Positions 28,318 through 38,285 of a DNA stretch of 64,000 bases are shown here, piece by piece. The notes beneath the pieces were generated by a model. It was not told the DNA's origin. It saw only the letters and a list, made by a program, of their open reading frames with translations, and searched no databases. Source of the stretch: Cytobacillus dafuensis. Its GTDB lineage: Bacteria; Bacillota; Bacilli; Bacillales; Cytobacillaceae. The translations under genes and the position numbers were made by a program. The first letter of the stretch is position 1; every line of letters begins with the position of its first letter. The DNA is taken from positions 3,514,001-3,578,000 of the forward strand of contig NZ_CP042593.1 of NCBI RefSeq assembly GCF_007995155.1, read 5' to 3'.

Positions 28318-29625
28318 TCATTTTTCTAAATATTTCGATATATAAGGTTTAACTTCAGATAAAAAGTATAGGGATCCAGTCACGATTAGAACTTCATCAG
28401 CCTTTACGGTACGAATGTTTTCTTCAAGTGTCATTGCCCAATTTTTATTATATTGCTTATTTTTATTCCTACTCAGATCAAATAGATTCTCAGCTCGTGC
28501 TGCTCTCGGATAATTAAATTCAACAAAAGTTATTTTATCAGCTATAGCATCTAATTTATTGATCATATTATCTAATTTTTTGTCCGATAAAGCTGTAAAA
28601 ATAATGTTCTTTTTATTATCAGGATAGCGTTTTTCAAGCTCACTGACTAATGCCTCTATTCCTTCCTCATTATGGGCACCATCAATTATGACTAAAGGGG
28701 TATTTGACACGACTTCAAATCTGCCAGGCCAATATGCCTTTTTAAGACCTGAATATACATGCTCGTCCTCTATTAAAAAAGAATAGTACTTGTTTAAAAT
28801 CTCAATAGCCATAACGGATAATGATGCATTTTCAGTCTGATGCTTTCCAAACATTGAAATTTCGAGATTCTCCCATTTCCTAAAAGGGGTTTGCTGCGTA
28901 AATCCCTCACCCGTATCTCTTGATACATGTTCATTAATCAAGAATTGGCTGCCAAGGGAATACATAGTCGCTTTCTTTTCAATTGCTATATTTTTTATAA
29001 TTTGTAGTGCATCCCCTTGTTTAACAGCTGTAACGATACTAACACCCGGCTTAATGATCCCCGCTTTTTCAAAAGCAATGTCAGTATGGGTTTCTCCTAA
29101 GATGCCTGTATGGTCTAGGCCAATGCTAGTAATGATAGATAATATCGGTAATATAATATTCGTTGAATCAAATCTGCCGCCAAGTCCCACTTCAAAAAGG
29201 GCAATGTCAACAGGGTTCACGCGCCCAAAATATTGAAGAGCCATTGCCGTAATAATTTCAAATTCGGTCGGTCCTCCGAATTCGCTTTCTTCCAATTCTA
29301 AAGATAGTGGGTAGATGTCGTTAGCTAATCGAACAATCTCCTCGTCGCTAATTGGCATTCCATTTAAGGATATTCTTTCATTAAACTGTTCAAAATATGG
29401 GGATGTGAACGTCCCCACTACATAACCAGCCTCCTGAAGAATCGAGCGTAGATATGTAACTGTTGAGCCCTTCCCATTTGTACCACCAATATGAATAGAT
29501 TTAATCCTTCTTTCTGGATGATCTAGCTTTTCCATCATCCATTCCATTCTTTTAAGTCCTGGTTTTACTCCAAGCCTTAACCTTGAGTGAATCCATGAAA
29601 CAGCCTCTTCATATGTAGTAAACAC
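28318..29625 (-). CDS. folC: Folylpolyglutamate synthase / dihydrofolate synthase
   Basis: FolC adds glutamate to folates, and in many bacteria also makes dihydrofolate. The 435 residues contain the Mur-ligase P-loop IGGTNGKGSTVTYL near residue 45, TSPYFEQFNERI, EVGLGGRFDSTN and IDGAHNEEGIEAL. The start has a weak GGGGGCAG site upstream. It follows valS by about 240 bases and lies before the diguanylate cyclase, in the order valS-folC known from B. subtilis, where comC comes next. Confidence 0.96.
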   Translation of the reverse strand: MFTTYEEAVSWIHSRLRLGVKPGLKRMEWMMEKLDHPERRIKSIHIGGTNGKGSTVTYLRSILQEAGYVVGTFTSPYFEQFNERISLNGMPISDEEIVRLANDIYPLSLELEESEFGGPTEFEIITAMALQYFGRVNPVDIALFEVGLGGRFDSTNIILPILSIITSIGLDHTGILGETHTDIAFEKAGIIKPGVSIVTAVKQGDALQIIKNIAIEKKATMYSLGSQFLINEHVSRDTGEGFTQQTPFRKWENLEISMFGKHQTENASLSVMAIEILNKYYSFLIEDEHVYSGLKKAYWPGRFEVVSNTPLVIIDGAHNEEGIEALVSELEKRYPDNKKNIIFTALSDKKLDNMINKLDAIADKITFVEFNYPRAARAENLFDLSRNKNKQYNKNWAMTLEENIRTVKADEVLIVTGSLYFLSEVKPYISKYLEK

Positions 29626-29814
29626 AATAACTGCCCCCTATCGAAAAAAACATGAATATGTATTTTTTTACTTTTGATACTGTTTAAAGCAAAAATATGA
29701 ACGGTATTATCGTCATTTCGCTCAGTATTCGATTATATCAGTCGCCTATTTACAATATATCGGTCAGTTTACGCCATTTATCAGCTACTAATAATGATTC
29801 TTTTAAAGCATGAG

Positions 29815-29846
29815 GAAGACGAATCCAAAGAACTGGATTCGTCTTC
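29815..29846 (-). terminator. Strong hairpin after valS
   Basis: Minus strand GAAGACGAATCCA, a 6-base loop, TGGATTCGTCTTC: 13 perfect pairs starting 18 bases after the valS stop. The bases after it are CTCATGCTTTT, so the T-run is weak. Confidence 0.7.
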
Positions 29847-29863
29847 TAACTTTTTCAAAGTGC

Positions 29864-32509
29864 TTATTCACCTTTTAATTCTTTAATCCGAGCTTCAACA
29901 GCCGCTCTCTTCTCGCTGTAATCTTTTTCTTTTTCCTTCTCTTCCTCAATCACTTTTTCAGGAGCTTTCTTAATAAAGCCTTCATTGCTCAGCTTCTTTT
30001 GAACCCGTTCAACTTCATTATTAAGCTTTTCCCATTCCTTCTGCAGACGGGCAACCTCTTCTTCTATATTGATGAGCCCTTCTAATGGAAGGATGATCTC
30101 CACACCTGTAACAATGGATGTCATTGCTTTTTCAGGTGTTTCCGGATCCAGCGCAGCCGTTAATTCTTCTGGGTTACAGAAGCGTTCAATAAACTTAAGG
30201 TTTTTCTCTAATGTTGATAAAACATCCTGATCTTTTGCCTTCAAGATCATCTTTATTTTCTTGCTCATCGGAGTATTTACTTCTGCTCGGCTATTACGTA
30301 CTGAGCGAATGATTTCAACTAAGAGCTTCATCTCATTGGAGGCTTGCTGATCAGTAAATTCTGCTTGAGCTTTCGGCCATTCGGCAATGGTAATAGACTC
30401 GCCAGAATGAGGAAGGTTTTGCCAAATCTCCTCTGTAATAAATGGCATGAATGGATGCAATAATCGCATCGTATTGTCTAATACGTAAGCCAGAATTGAA
30501 CGGGTTGTTTTCTTAGCCGCTTCATCATCTCCATATAATGGAAGCTTCGCCATTTCGATATACCAATCACAGAAATCATCCCAAATAAAATTATATAGTA
30601 CACGGCCAACTTCTCCGAATTCGTATCGGTCGGATAATCTTGTAACTGTTTCAATGGTTTCATTTAAACGAGTTAAGATCCATTTATCCGCAACAGATTT
30701 TTCGCCTGTTAAGTCGATCTCTTCGAATGTTAATCCATCCATATTCATTAATGCGAAACGAGAAGCATTCCAAATTTTGTTCGCAAAGTTCCATGTTGCC
30801 TCCACTTTGTCGATGCTAAAACGCAAGTCATGCCCTGGTGAGCTTCCTGTTGATAGGAAGTAGCGCAGTGAGTCTGCACCGTACTTATCTACTACATCCA
30901 TTGGATCAACACCGTTGCCAAGGGATTTACTCATCTTTCTGCCCTCAGCATCACGAACAAGACCGTGAATTAAAACATCTTTAAATGGTCTTTGATCCGT
31001 AAATTCTAAACCTTGGAAAATCATACGAGATACCCAGAAGAAAATGATATCATAGCCTGTTACGAGGCAATCTGTTGGGTAATATCGTTTAAAGTCCGCA
31101 GATTCAGTATCTGGCCAGCCCATTGTTGAGAACGGCCATAACGCAGAACTAAACCATGTATCTAAAACGTCTTTGTCCTGTTCCCAGTTCTCGATATCTT
31201 CTGGTGCTTCATGAGCTACATATACCTCTCCAGTCTCTTTATGATACCAAGCTGGAATACGATGTCCCCACCAAAGCTGGCGTGAAATACACCAATCACG
31301 AATATTTTCCATCCAACGCATGTAAGTATTTTCAAATCGTTCTGGAACAAAGTTTACTTTTTCTTCTTTTGATTGGAGCTCAATCGCTTTATCAGCAAGC
31401 GGCTGCATTTTAACGAACCATTGTGTTGAAAGATACGGCTCTACCACTGCTCCGCTTCTCTCAGAATGTCCAACTGAATGCATATGCTCTTCAATTTTGA
31501 ATAAAATACCTTGATCTTGTAAATCCTTAACGATTTGCTTACGGCATTCGAAGCGATCTAATCCAGTGTATTTATCAGCTTTATTATTCATGGTACCGTC
31601 TTCGTTCATGACAAGAACACGTTCAAGATTATGACGATTACCAATTTCAAAGTCATTTGGGTCATGTGCTGGCGTAATTTTTACCGCACCTGAACCGAAT
31701 TCCATATCAACATAATCATCGCCGACAATTGGAATCTCGCGGCCCACAATTGGAAGAGTAACTGTTTTTCCAATTAAGTGCTTATAGCGGTCATCTTCCG
31801 GATGAACAGCTACAGCAGTATCTCCAAGCATTGTTTCTGGGCGAGTTGTTGCAATTTCAATATGTCCGGAGCCATCTGTAAGAGGATATTTCATATGATA
31901 AAATGCACCCTGTACATCTTTATGAATAACCTCAATATCAGAAAGAGCTGTCTTCGTAGACGGATCCCAGTTAATAATATATTCGCCTCGGTAAATTAGA
32001 CCCTTCTTGTAAAGAGAAACAAATACTTCGCGAACAGCTTTTGATAATCCTTCATCTAGCGTAAAGCGCTCACGGCTATAATCAAGACCAAGTCCAATCT
32101 TAGACCATTGCTCACGAATATGACTTGCATATTCCTCTTTCCATTTCCAAGTTTCCTCAACAAATTTCTCACGGCCTAAATCATAGCGCGATTTTCCTTC
32201 ACTGCGGAGCTTTTCCTCTACCTTTGCTTGGGTAGCAATTCCAGCATGGTCCATTCCTGGCAGCCATAGTACATCATAGCCTTGCATACGCTTCATACGC
32301 GTTAAAATATCCTGTAGGGTTGTATCCCATGCATGACCAAGATGAAGCCTTCCCGTAACATTCGGCGGTGGGATAACGATTGTATAAGGCTGTTTATTCT
32401 GATCATCCTTCGCCTCAAAAAACTTACCCTTTAGCCACCATTCATAACGTCCTTGTTCAATTGATTGTGGATCATACTTTGTAGGCATTGTTATTTCCTT
32501 CGTTTCCAT
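29864..32509 (-). CDS. valS: Valyl-tRNA synthetase
   Basis: ValS charges tRNA-Val. The 881-residue protein has the class I HIGH motif as [14 protein letters not shown], the editing (CP1) domain with [13 protein letters not shown], and KMSKSLGN for ATP binding. The anticodon-binding domain follows, then the C-terminal coiled coil (from about residue 810, [19 protein letters not shown]). The start is the ATG at 32509, or a GTG one codon before; AAGGGGA lies upstream of both. Expression is controlled by the valine T-box leader just upstream. Confidence 0.98.
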   Translation of the reverse strand: METKEITMPTKYDPQSIEQGRYEWWLKGKFFEAKDDQNKQPYTIVIPPPNVTGRLHLGHAWDTTLQDILTRMKRMQGYDVLWLPGMDHAGIATQAKVEEKLRSEGKSRYDLGREKFVEETWKWKEEYASHIREQWSKIGLGLDYSRERFTLDEGLSKAVREVFVSLYKKGLIYRGEYIINWDPSTKTALSDIEVIHKDVQGAFYHMKYPLTDGSGHIEIATTRPETMLGDTAVAVHPEDDRYKHLIGKTVTLPIVGREIPIVGDDYVDMEFGSGAVKITPAHDPNDFEIGNRHNLERVLVMNEDGTMNNKADKYTGLDRFECRKQIVKDLQDQGILFKIEEHMHSVGHSERSGAVVEPYLSTQWFVKMQPLADKAIELQSKEEKVNFVPERFENTYMRWMENIRDWCISRQLWWGHRIPAWYHKETGEVYVAHEAPEDIENWEQDKDVLDTWFSSALWPFSTMGWPDTESADFKRYYPTDCLVTGYDIIFFWVSRMIFQGLEFTDQRPFKDVLIHGLVRDAEGRKMSKSLGNGVDPMDVVDKYGADSLRYFLSTGSSPGHDLRFSIDKVEATWNFANKIWNASRFALMNMDGLTFEEIDLTGEKSVADKWILTRLNETIETVTRLSDRYEFGEVGRVLYNFIWDDFCDWYIEMAKLPLYGDDEAAKKTTRSILAYVLDNTMRLLHPFMPFITEEIWQNLPHSGESITIAEWPKAQAEFTDQQASNEMKLLVEIIRSVRNSRAEVNTPMSKKIKMILKAKDQDVLSTLEKNLKFIERFCNPEELTAALDPETPEKAMTSIVTGVEIILPLEGLINIEEEVARLQKEWEKLNNEVERVQKKLSNEGFIKKAPEKVIEEEKEKEKDYSEKRAAVEARIKELKGE

Positions 32510-32530
32510 CACATTTCATCCCCTTTACAA

Positions 32531-32835
32531 ATAAAAAACTCCATTCGCCATAAAAGGACGAATGGAGTATGCTTCGCGGTACCACCTTTTTTTCAAACAG
32601 AAAGAAGAGCAGAATCTAGACAGTTGTCTAGCTCTAAAAAACGTCATTCCTGTTTGACTCTTAAATAGATAACGGATTTCCCGTCTTTCACTACACGATT
32701 TTGCAATCTTTCGCGAAAGAAGCTCAAGGGCGACCTTCCAACGGTTCTACTTAGAAAACCTTTCAGCTAATGGTTTTCCTCTCTAAAAGCAAATAGCCAT
32801 TGTACTATTCCCTATCCTCGCTGATTATTTTTATT
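32531..32835 (-). promoter_or_regulatory. T-box riboswitch, valine-specific (valS leader)
   Basis: The minus strand has the T-box sequence AAGGTGGTACCGCG (32574-32588), followed by a terminator (ACTCCATTCGTCC, loop, GGCGAATGGAGT, TTTTTTAT). Stem I contains AGAGAG and the loop GAAGGTCGCC, whose GTC at 32732-32734 is a valine specifier codon. Uncharged tRNA-Val should stabilise the antiterminator and let valS be transcribed. The identity of the specifier fits the downstream gene. Confidence 0.93.
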
Positions 32836-32841
32836 ATCAAT

Positions 32842-32871
32842 ATATTACCTATAAATTAGGACTGTCGTCAA
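32842..32871 (-). promoter_or_regulatory. Candidate valS promoter
   Basis: Minus strand TTGACG (32866-32871), 18 bases, TAATAT (32842-32847), placed just upstream of the T-box leader. Confidence 0.5.
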
Positions 32872-33061
32872 TCATTATTCCTTTTTTATTTTCATTTTAT
32901 ACAACGATAATTAGCAGTGTTCCATATTTTATTTAATTTTATTCAAAGAGCTATCAGTAAATTTACAATGTAATTTGGATTATATATTGTATGGTAGGCA
33001 CTAATAAAGGTTGTCCTACATAGAATAATTTGAGAAAAATTTCGAAAGAGGGCATGTTCCA

Positions 33062-33253
33062 ATGAGAAGAAAGTATAATCCTTATGGTTTGCCACCGTGG
33101 CTAAGAACAATTAGGGGGGGATGCTCGCAATTTATTATTCCATTTTGCTGTTTTCAAGGAATAAGAGTGATTATTTTTCCAACAACATTTGATGTTTTGT
33201 TTCTTGCTATTCTGATATTAATTGCGGTAGCCTTTCGTTTTGAATGGCTATAA
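33062..33253 (+). CDS. Small conserved-looking membrane protein, unknown function
   Basis: The 63-residue product begins MRRKYNPYGLPPWLRTIRGG and has two hydrophobic stretches, about 22-40 and 43-60. A GAGGG site lies about 10 bases before the ATG and a bidirectional terminator follows directly. The NPYGLPPWLR start looks familiar from small hypothetical proteins of Bacillus, but I cannot confirm a family. It is one of few plus-strand genes and converges with ysxE. Confidence 0.6.
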   Translation: MRRKYNPYGLPPWLRTIRGGCSQFIIPFCCFQGIRVIIFPTTFDVLFLAILILIAVAFRFEWL

Positions 33254-33283
33254 AAGCCCAAAATTCTATTTAATTTTGGGCTT
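33254..33283. terminator. Bidirectional terminator between the small membrane protein gene and ysxE
   Basis: AAGCCCAAAATT and AATTTTGGGCTT form 12 perfect pairs around a 6-base loop. T-rich stretches lie on the plus side; on the minus side the hairpin overlaps the last ysxE codons. Confidence 0.8.
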
Positions 33284-34340
33284 CTTCTTTTGGTTGGACT
33301 TCTTCTTTTGGTTGGGCAGCTGCCTTTGCTTCTGCTTTTTGCCGCTCTATTTCTTCCATTCGCATCAAAACGTATTCAGTATTTTTAAGGAGCCAATATT
33401 GCTTCTGAAAATGTAACGTCGATTTCCTTTCTCCATTCCCATAACGGTTTTTAAAATACCTTTCTGCAGAACGCATAACAGCTCCTGGATGGGCAAAATA
33501 GCTTTGAAATAGGAGGAATTCATCCTCTTTAAATGGGGAAAATTTCAGATACGTATAAATCCATTCAATACATTCTTCTGATCTTTTTGGATAGGATTTC
33601 AATGTTCGTGAAAGGAATGGTAATATATCATGAATCGGCGAGCCTTGTTTGGCTCGTTCAAAATTTGAGAAATAACCATAACCCTTTTCATTATATAAAA
33701 AATGTTCAGTTGAGATTTTTCCGTGAACCGTTACAATACGCGCCTTTTCACTGTCCTTCGTCTTCTCATACCAATCTTTTAATTTTTTTATCGAGAAATT
33801 TAAAGCCTGATAGATATCATGATAAGAAAGTATATACGATAATTCAAAGGGAGACATATATTCCCTTTGCTCACAGGTCTCCAAAAATCCTTCTAAAAAT
33901 TCCAGTTCCTTTTCCCATTCCTGCAATGTTTTTTCATAATGCTCCGTTCTCTCTTCTTTTTTGATTGTTATTTCCTTTGAAGATAAGGAATGAAGTCTGG
34001 CTAACTCACGAAAGAGCTGATGGTGGCGCTCATATCGGTTTTCTTTTTCTTCATTTGCTAGCCATGGCATGAGGTAATACATTTCATTTTCATGCAAAAC
34101 AGCATATCGACCATCAACAGTTGGGAAAATCGGCACGATACGGTTATAGCCTTTTTGATATAAATCTTGAACATGCCGAATAAAATCACCGCCATGCTTG
34201 GGGTTGATTTTTTTCATGGCAAATATACCTTTATTTGTATAGATTTTTTGAACTAAGCCATATTCTTCAACAAAATGTGGTTCAAGGGCATATTGTTTTA
34301 AAATCGGATATACCCTATTTAATCGATTCTTTTCATACAT
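33270..34340 (-). CDS. ysxE: Spore coat-associated protein YsxE (CotS family)
   Basis: YsxE belongs to the CotS/kinase-like spore coat family (aminoglycoside phosphotransferase fold) and in B. subtilis is a mother-cell coat protein next to spoVID. The 356-residue model has the phosphotransferase-type segment VTVHGKISTEHFLYNEKGYG, in which the catalytic HGD reads HGK, so kinase activity is doubtful. The C-terminus carries a repeated KEE(V/A)QPKEE stretch. The ATG at 34340 has a GAGTGA site; a GTG three codons earlier is weaker. It follows spoVID after a repeat-rich gap of about 330 bases. Confidence 0.88.
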   Translation of the reverse strand: MYEKNRLNRVYPILKQYALEPHFVEEYGLVQKIYTNKGIFAMKKINPKHGGDFIRHVQDLYQKGYNRIVPIFPTVDGRYAVLHENEMYYLMPWLANEEKENRYERHHQLFRELARLHSLSSKEITIKKEERTEHYEKTLQEWEKELEFLEGFLETCEQREYMSPFELSYILSYHDIYQALNFSIKKLKDWYEKTKDSEKARIVTVHGKISTEHFLYNEKGYGYFSNFERAKQGSPIHDILPFLSRTLKSYPKRSEECIEWIYTYLKFSPFKEDEFLLFQSYFAHPGAVMRSAERYFKNRYGNGERKSTLHFQKQYWLLKNTEYVLMRMEEIERQKAEAKAAAQPKEEVQPKEEAQN

Positions 34341-34666
34341 AAGAATCACTCACTTTCATAGAAAAGCGGAAGCACCTTGGTCAGGCTAGACATTTCAAAA
34401 AGTAGAAACAAAATGGCCGGACAGGTTAATGTTTCCCTGCCCAGCCTGTTTTTATCGCAGATTAACGAGCAGTAAGACCCCCACAAGGTTGCGAGAGAAT
34501 CAAAGAAACCTAAGTGGGGGATCAACTGCCCGTAAAGGCCGATAAAATGAACACAGACTAAAAGCGCCACATCGTGTGGCAACGTCTGCGTGACCCACTT
34601 CCTGTGGGCCGCAACTAACCATCAGTGGGGGATGAAAAAACCCCCACTGATGGAAGTTTCACTTTA
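34341..34666. repeat. Repeat-rich gap between spoVID and ysxE
   Basis: The stretch begins (plus strand) with AGAAAAGCGGAAGCACCTTG, the end signature of the 46-kb and 55-kb repeats, joined directly to GCTAGACA, as if the middle of the element were deleted. Further palindromes follow: CCCCCAC/GTGGGGG near 34474-34515, CCACATCGTGTGG near 34567, CCCAC/GTGGG near 34592, and the hairpin at 34619-34653. No protein-coding potential is evident. Confidence 0.7.
34619..34653 (-). terminator. Thirteen-pair hairpin directly after spoVID
   Basis: CCATCAGTGGGGG and CCCCCACTGATGG pair perfectly around a 9-base loop that is all T on the minus strand except the last three bases. It begins 13 bases after the spoVID stop. 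A terminator or an mRNA stabiliser is likely; no T-run follows the stem. Confidence 0.6.
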
Positions 34667-35839
34667 TCATTTTTGATGGGCTACGGTAACTGGAATATAG
34701 AGAACTTGCCCTTCATATATATCTTGATTTATTTCTATATGATTCACACTAAGTAGTCTTTGAACAGTAATATCGTATCTTTCGGCAATCGTATCGACTG
34801 TATCTCCATTCTGAACGATACATACTTTTAACTTTGCGATATTATCTTCCGTCTTCCGCGCAAAAAACTCCGTTAATGTCATGCTTTTCTTTTTGGAGAA
34901 CATTTTCTTTTTTTTCGGGGCTGCCTCTTCTTTTTCTGCTGCTGCCATTTGTTCCTCTTGCTCAAAAAATTCTTCTTCTACCCATTCTTCATCTTGTTCA
35001 GCTGCATCCTCTAATGCCTCTACTTCCTGTTCAGGAATGTCCTCAGTTTCTGGCATTTTATAAATTTCTTCAGCAGTTGGTGTTGATTTTTTACTTCTTT
35101 GGGCAGTGAAGGAGACCTCTGGCTCTACTCTCACTTTTACCTCTTCTATTATCTCTTCTCGTATCTCATCTAAAATCTCTACTTTTATCTCACTTAAATC
35201 CCTTTTCTCTTTCTCGACTAATTCTGGTTGCTTTCTAGCTTCAGCTTCAAATGGAATATAAATATCTTCTTTTTCTTCAGGCAGCTCCTCTTCTACTATT
35301 TCTTTAGAAGGTCTTTCCATAGTTCCTGGATCTACTTCTGAAACAGCGACAGAAGATCGATTTATCGTCTCAAATTCTTCTTCCTTTTCAAATGATGGGG
35401 AACTCTGCTGATCACCATAAAGGCCAGAAATAGTTAAATTGGCTGTTAATTTCATGCAGCTTCTCTCAGGAAATACATAATCAAATGATTCAACAATAAC
35501 ATCAATTTCTTGAATGTTTTGGATCCTATTATTCGGAATCGTAATATCCACTGGGAAGTAATGTGTAAATTCGCAAACTCCCTCTTCTCTTTCTTCAACG
35601 TATTGGATAAATTTTGGGGCTTTAAATATTTCCTCATTTTCAACTGCCCCAGTGTAATACCGCTTATACTCGCCTGATAGCTGGAGAGCACCTTGGATCG
35701 TTACATATTGATCATTTTCCTGTATGAGAATATCTGGGTCTAGGGAAATCGTAATTAAATCATCTACTTCCTGTCCTTTTTGAAACCAGACGGACTCTTC
35801 TAAAGAAAATCGTAAACACGATTGGTTTCCTTGAGACAA
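34667..35839 (-). CDS. spoVID: Spore coat morphogenetic protein SpoVID
   Basis: SpoVID encases the spore and recruits coat proteins together with SpoIVA and SafA. The 390-residue model starts at TTG 35839, giving MSQGNQSCLRFSLEESVWFQ, which matches the family start. AAAGGAGGAG lies 5 bases upstream, whereas an earlier GTG has no ribosome site. The N-terminal beta-rich domain (about 10-150) is followed by a long acidic Glu-rich middle. A C-terminal LysM domain spans about 340-388 (VQNGDTVDTIAERYDI), which binds lipid II or peptidoglycan in the B. subtilis protein. It follows hemL and precedes ysxE. Confidence 0.92.
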   Translation of the reverse strand: MSQGNQSCLRFSLEESVWFQKGQEVDDLITISLDPDILIQENDQYVTIQGALQLSGEYKRYYTGAVENEEIFKAPKFIQYVEEREEGVCEFTHYFPVDITIPNNRIQNIQEIDVIVESFDYVFPERSCMKLTANLTISGLYGDQQSSPSFEKEEEFETINRSSVAVSEVDPGTMERPSKEIVEEELPEEKEDIYIPFEAEARKQPELVEKEKRDLSEIKVEILDEIREEIIEEVKVRVEPEVSFTAQRSKKSTPTAEEIYKMPETEDIPEQEVEALEDAAEQDEEWVEEEFFEQEEQMAAAEKEEAAPKKKKMFSKKKSMTLTEFFARKTEDNIAKLKVCIVQNGDTVDTIAERYDITVQRLLSVNHIEINQDIYEGQVLYIPVTVAHQK

Positions 35840-35888
35840 AGCGACTCCTCCTTTCGTAACCTTCACGTTAAATCACTATGTCATTTAC

Positions 35889-35917
35889 ACTTTATGAGAA
35901 GGATTATTTTTTTATGA
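35889..35917 (-). promoter_or_regulatory. Candidate sigma-E promoter of spoVID
   Basis: Minus strand TCATAAA (35911-35917), a 14-base spacer, CATAAAGT (35889-35896). This resembles the sigma-E pattern (-35 ATA-rich, -10 CATACAAT) with correct spacing, and spoVID is a sigma-E gene in B. subtilis. Matched by eye. Confidence 0.45.
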
Positions 35918-35938
35918 TTGAAAAAGCAAGCACGCCAT

Positions 35939-35969
35939 AAAAAAAAACACCCATCTAAAAAGATGAGTG
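35939..35969 (-). terminator. hem operon terminator
   Basis: Minus strand ACACTCATC, a 6-base loop, GATGGGTGT, then a run of T. Nine pairs with one G-U, 8 bases after the hemL stop. Confidence 0.92.
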
Positions 35970-35977
35970 TCTGTTCA

Positions 35978-37267
35978 TTATCCTTTAAGCTTTGAAAAAG
36001 CAATATCTACTGCTTGTAGTGTTTTTTCAATATCCTCATCACTATGAGCAGTTGATAGGAATAGGCCTTCAAATTGAGAAGGTGGAAGAAATACACCTTG
36101 ATTTGCCATTTCACGATAATAAGAAGCAAAATAATCTAAGTTTGACGTCTTAGCTGTTTCAAAATTAATAACATCTTCATTTGTGAAGAAGAATCCAATC
36201 ATAGACCCAGCACGGTTAAATGTAAGAGGAATATCATACTTTTTGGCAGCTGCAGTAATACCTACCTCTAACATATCCCCTTTACGCTGGAATTCCTTAT
36301 ATGAATCTGGTGTTAATTGGCTTAATGTTTCATAGCCTGCAGTCATCGCTAATGGATTCCCTGATAGCGTTCCTGCCTGATAAATTGGCCCGCTCGGTGC
36401 AATTTGTTCCATAATTTCAGCTTTACCGCCGTATGCTCCAACCGGAAGTCCCCCGCCTATTACTTTTCCTAAACAAGTAATATCTGGTGTGACATTAAAA
36501 TACCCTTGTGCACAATGATATCCAACACGGAAGCCTGTCATTACTTCATCAAAAATTAACAGCGCTCCATATTGAGTTGTAATCTCTCTCAAACCTTCTA
36601 AGAAACCTGGCTGTGGTGGGACAACACCCATGTTACCTGCAACTGGCTCTGCAATAATACATGCAATATCTTCTCCAAAGTGCTCAAAGGCATATTTAAC
36701 ACTTTCAAGATCATTATAAGGAACTGTAATCGTATTTTTAGCTACACTTTCTGGCACTCCAGGGCTATCTGGAAGTCCGAGAGTCGCAACACCTGATCCT
36801 GCCTTAATAAGCAGAGAATCGCCATGACCGTGATAACAGCCTTCAAATTTCAAAATTTTATTCCTTCCAGTATAACCGCGGGCAAGTCGTAAAGCACTCA
36901 TTGTTGCTTCTGTTCCAGATGACACCATACGAATGATTTCAATGGATGGGACTCTTTCTATTACAAGCTTAGCCAATTCATTTTCTGTTACAGTTGGGGC
37001 GCCGAAGCTAGTCCCCATTTCAGCAACCTTCTTGATGGACTCAACAACACGATCATTGGAATGTCCCAAGATTAATGGGCCCCATGACAAAACATAATCA
37101 ATATATTCATTTCCATCAATATCGTAAATTTTCGAGCCTTTTCCTCTTTCCATAAAAATTGGATTCATTTTTACCGATTTAAATGCTCGAACTGGTGAGT
37201 TCACTCCTCCAGGCATTAACGTACCAGCTTCTTTAAAAGCTTGAATAGATTTCTCATATGAGCGCAT
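35978..37267 (-). CDS. hemL: Glutamate-1-semialdehyde 2,1-aminomutase
   Basis: HemL makes 5-aminolevulinate from glutamate-1-semialdehyde using PLP. The 429 residues start [14 protein letters not shown] and show the PLP lysine in [16 protein letters not shown], plus [11 protein letters not shown] and [16 protein letters not shown]. The second ATG (37267) is chosen because AGAGGG overlaps the first. It is the last gene of hemAXCDBL and is followed by a strong terminator. Confidence 0.97.
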   Translation of the reverse strand: MRSYEKSIQAFKEAGTLMPGGVNSPVRAFKSVKMNPIFMERGKGSKIYDIDGNEYIDYVLSWGPLILGHSNDRVVESIKKVAEMGTSFGAPTVTENELAKLVIERVPSIEIIRMVSSGTEATMSALRLARGYTGRNKILKFEGCYHGHGDSLLIKAGSGVATLGLPDSPGVPESVAKNTITVPYNDLESVKYAFEHFGEDIACIIAEPVAGNMGVVPPQPGFLEGLREITTQYGALLIFDEVMTGFRVGYHCAQGYFNVTPDITCLGKVIGGGLPVGAYGGKAEIMEQIAPSGPIYQAGTLSGNPLAMTAGYETLSQLTPDSYKEFQRKGDMLEVGITAAAKKYDIPLTFNRAGSMIGFFFTNEDVINFETAKTSNLDYFASYYREMANQGVFLPPSQFEGLFLSTAHSDEDIEKTLQAVDIAFSKLKG

Positions 37268-37291
37268 CTTCATCCCTCTTTTCCTTTTATT

Positions 37292-38266
37292 TTACTTTTT
37301 TATCCATCTAGCTGCATCTTTTGCATGATATGTAATGATTAAGTCACAGCCTGCTCGTTTCATTCCAGTCAACATTTCCATTACAATTCTTTCTTCATCG
37401 ATCCAACCGTTCTCTGCAGCTGCTTTTACCATTGAATATTCTCCACTCACATTATAAATAACAAGCGGCAGATTTATATTATTTTTCACATCGCGAACGA
37501 TATCAAGATAAGGCATTCCAGGCTTAACAATGATAAAGTCTGCACCCTCTATTAAATCAGACTCTGCTTCCCGTAATGCTTCCATCCGGTTTGCAGGATC
37601 CATTTGATAAGCTTTTCTATCTCCAAATTGCGGAGTACTATCAGCAGCATCCCGGAATGGACCATAGAAGGCTGAAGAATATTTCACCGCATAGGACATA
37701 ATCGGTACATTTTCAAAGCCCGCCTCATCAAGTCCTGCACGAATGGCGGCAACGAATCCATCCATCATATTAGAAGGAGCAATAATATCTGCACCTGCTT
37801 TTGCTTGGCTAACAGCAGTCTGTACCAATAATTTAAGGGAAGGATCATTTAACACCTGTCCATTTTCGATTAAACCACAATGGCCATGACTTGTGTATTC
37901 ACAGAGACAAGTATCAGCAATAACAATTATTTCAGGATACTTATCTTTAATAAGGCGCGTAGCTTCCTGTACAATTCCATGGTCATGATAAGCTTGCTGT
38001 CCACATTCGTCCTTTTCAAGTGGAATTCCGAAAAGAAGCACAGATTTAATGCCTAATGAAACAACCTCATCCATTTCCTCTTCAAGATGATCCAATGATA
38101 AATTATAGATTCCAGGCATAGAGGATATTTCTCTTTTAATATTATGGCCCTCAGCAACAAAAATTGGGTAAATGAAATCATCTATGCTTAAATGATTTTC
38201 ACGGACTAATGCTCTCATGTTCTCACTTTGACGAAGTCTTCTATGACGCGTAAATTGGATATTCAT
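37292..38266 (-). CDS. hemB: Delta-aminolevulinic acid dehydratase (porphobilinogen synthase)
   Basis: HemB joins two aminolevulinate molecules to porphobilinogen. The 324 residues carry the zinc-site cysteines in [14 protein letters not shown]. The two Schiff-base lysines are in [17 protein letters not shown] and [13 protein letters not shown]. The length is standard. It lies 19 bases after hemD and 24 before hemL in the operon. Confidence 0.98.
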   Translation of the reverse strand: MNIQFTRHRRLRQSENMRALVRENHLSIDDFIYPIFVAEGHNIKREISSMPGIYNLSLDHLEEEMDEVVSLGIKSVLLFGIPLEKDECGQQAYHDHGIVQEATRLIKDKYPEIIVIADTCLCEYTSHGHCGLIENGQVLNDPSLKLLVQTAVSQAKAGADIIAPSNMMDGFVAAIRAGLDEAGFENVPIMSYAVKYSSAFYGPFRDAADSTPQFGDRKAYQMDPANRMEALREAESDLIEGADFIIVKPGMPYLDIVRDVKNNINLPLVIYNVSGEYSMVKAAAENGWIDEERIVMEMLTGMKRAGCDLIITYHAKDAARWIKK

Positions 38267-38285
38267 ATTGGATTCACTCCTTTGG

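Noticed and set aside
29640..29800. Possible regulatory RNA in the valS-folC gap
   Set aside because: Apart from the hairpin next to valS I see no consistent secondary structure or promoter.
34346..34582. Open frame of 78 codons antisense to the spoVID-ysxE gap
   Set aside because: It lies wholly in palindromic repeat sequence, has no ribosome site and no recognisable protein features.
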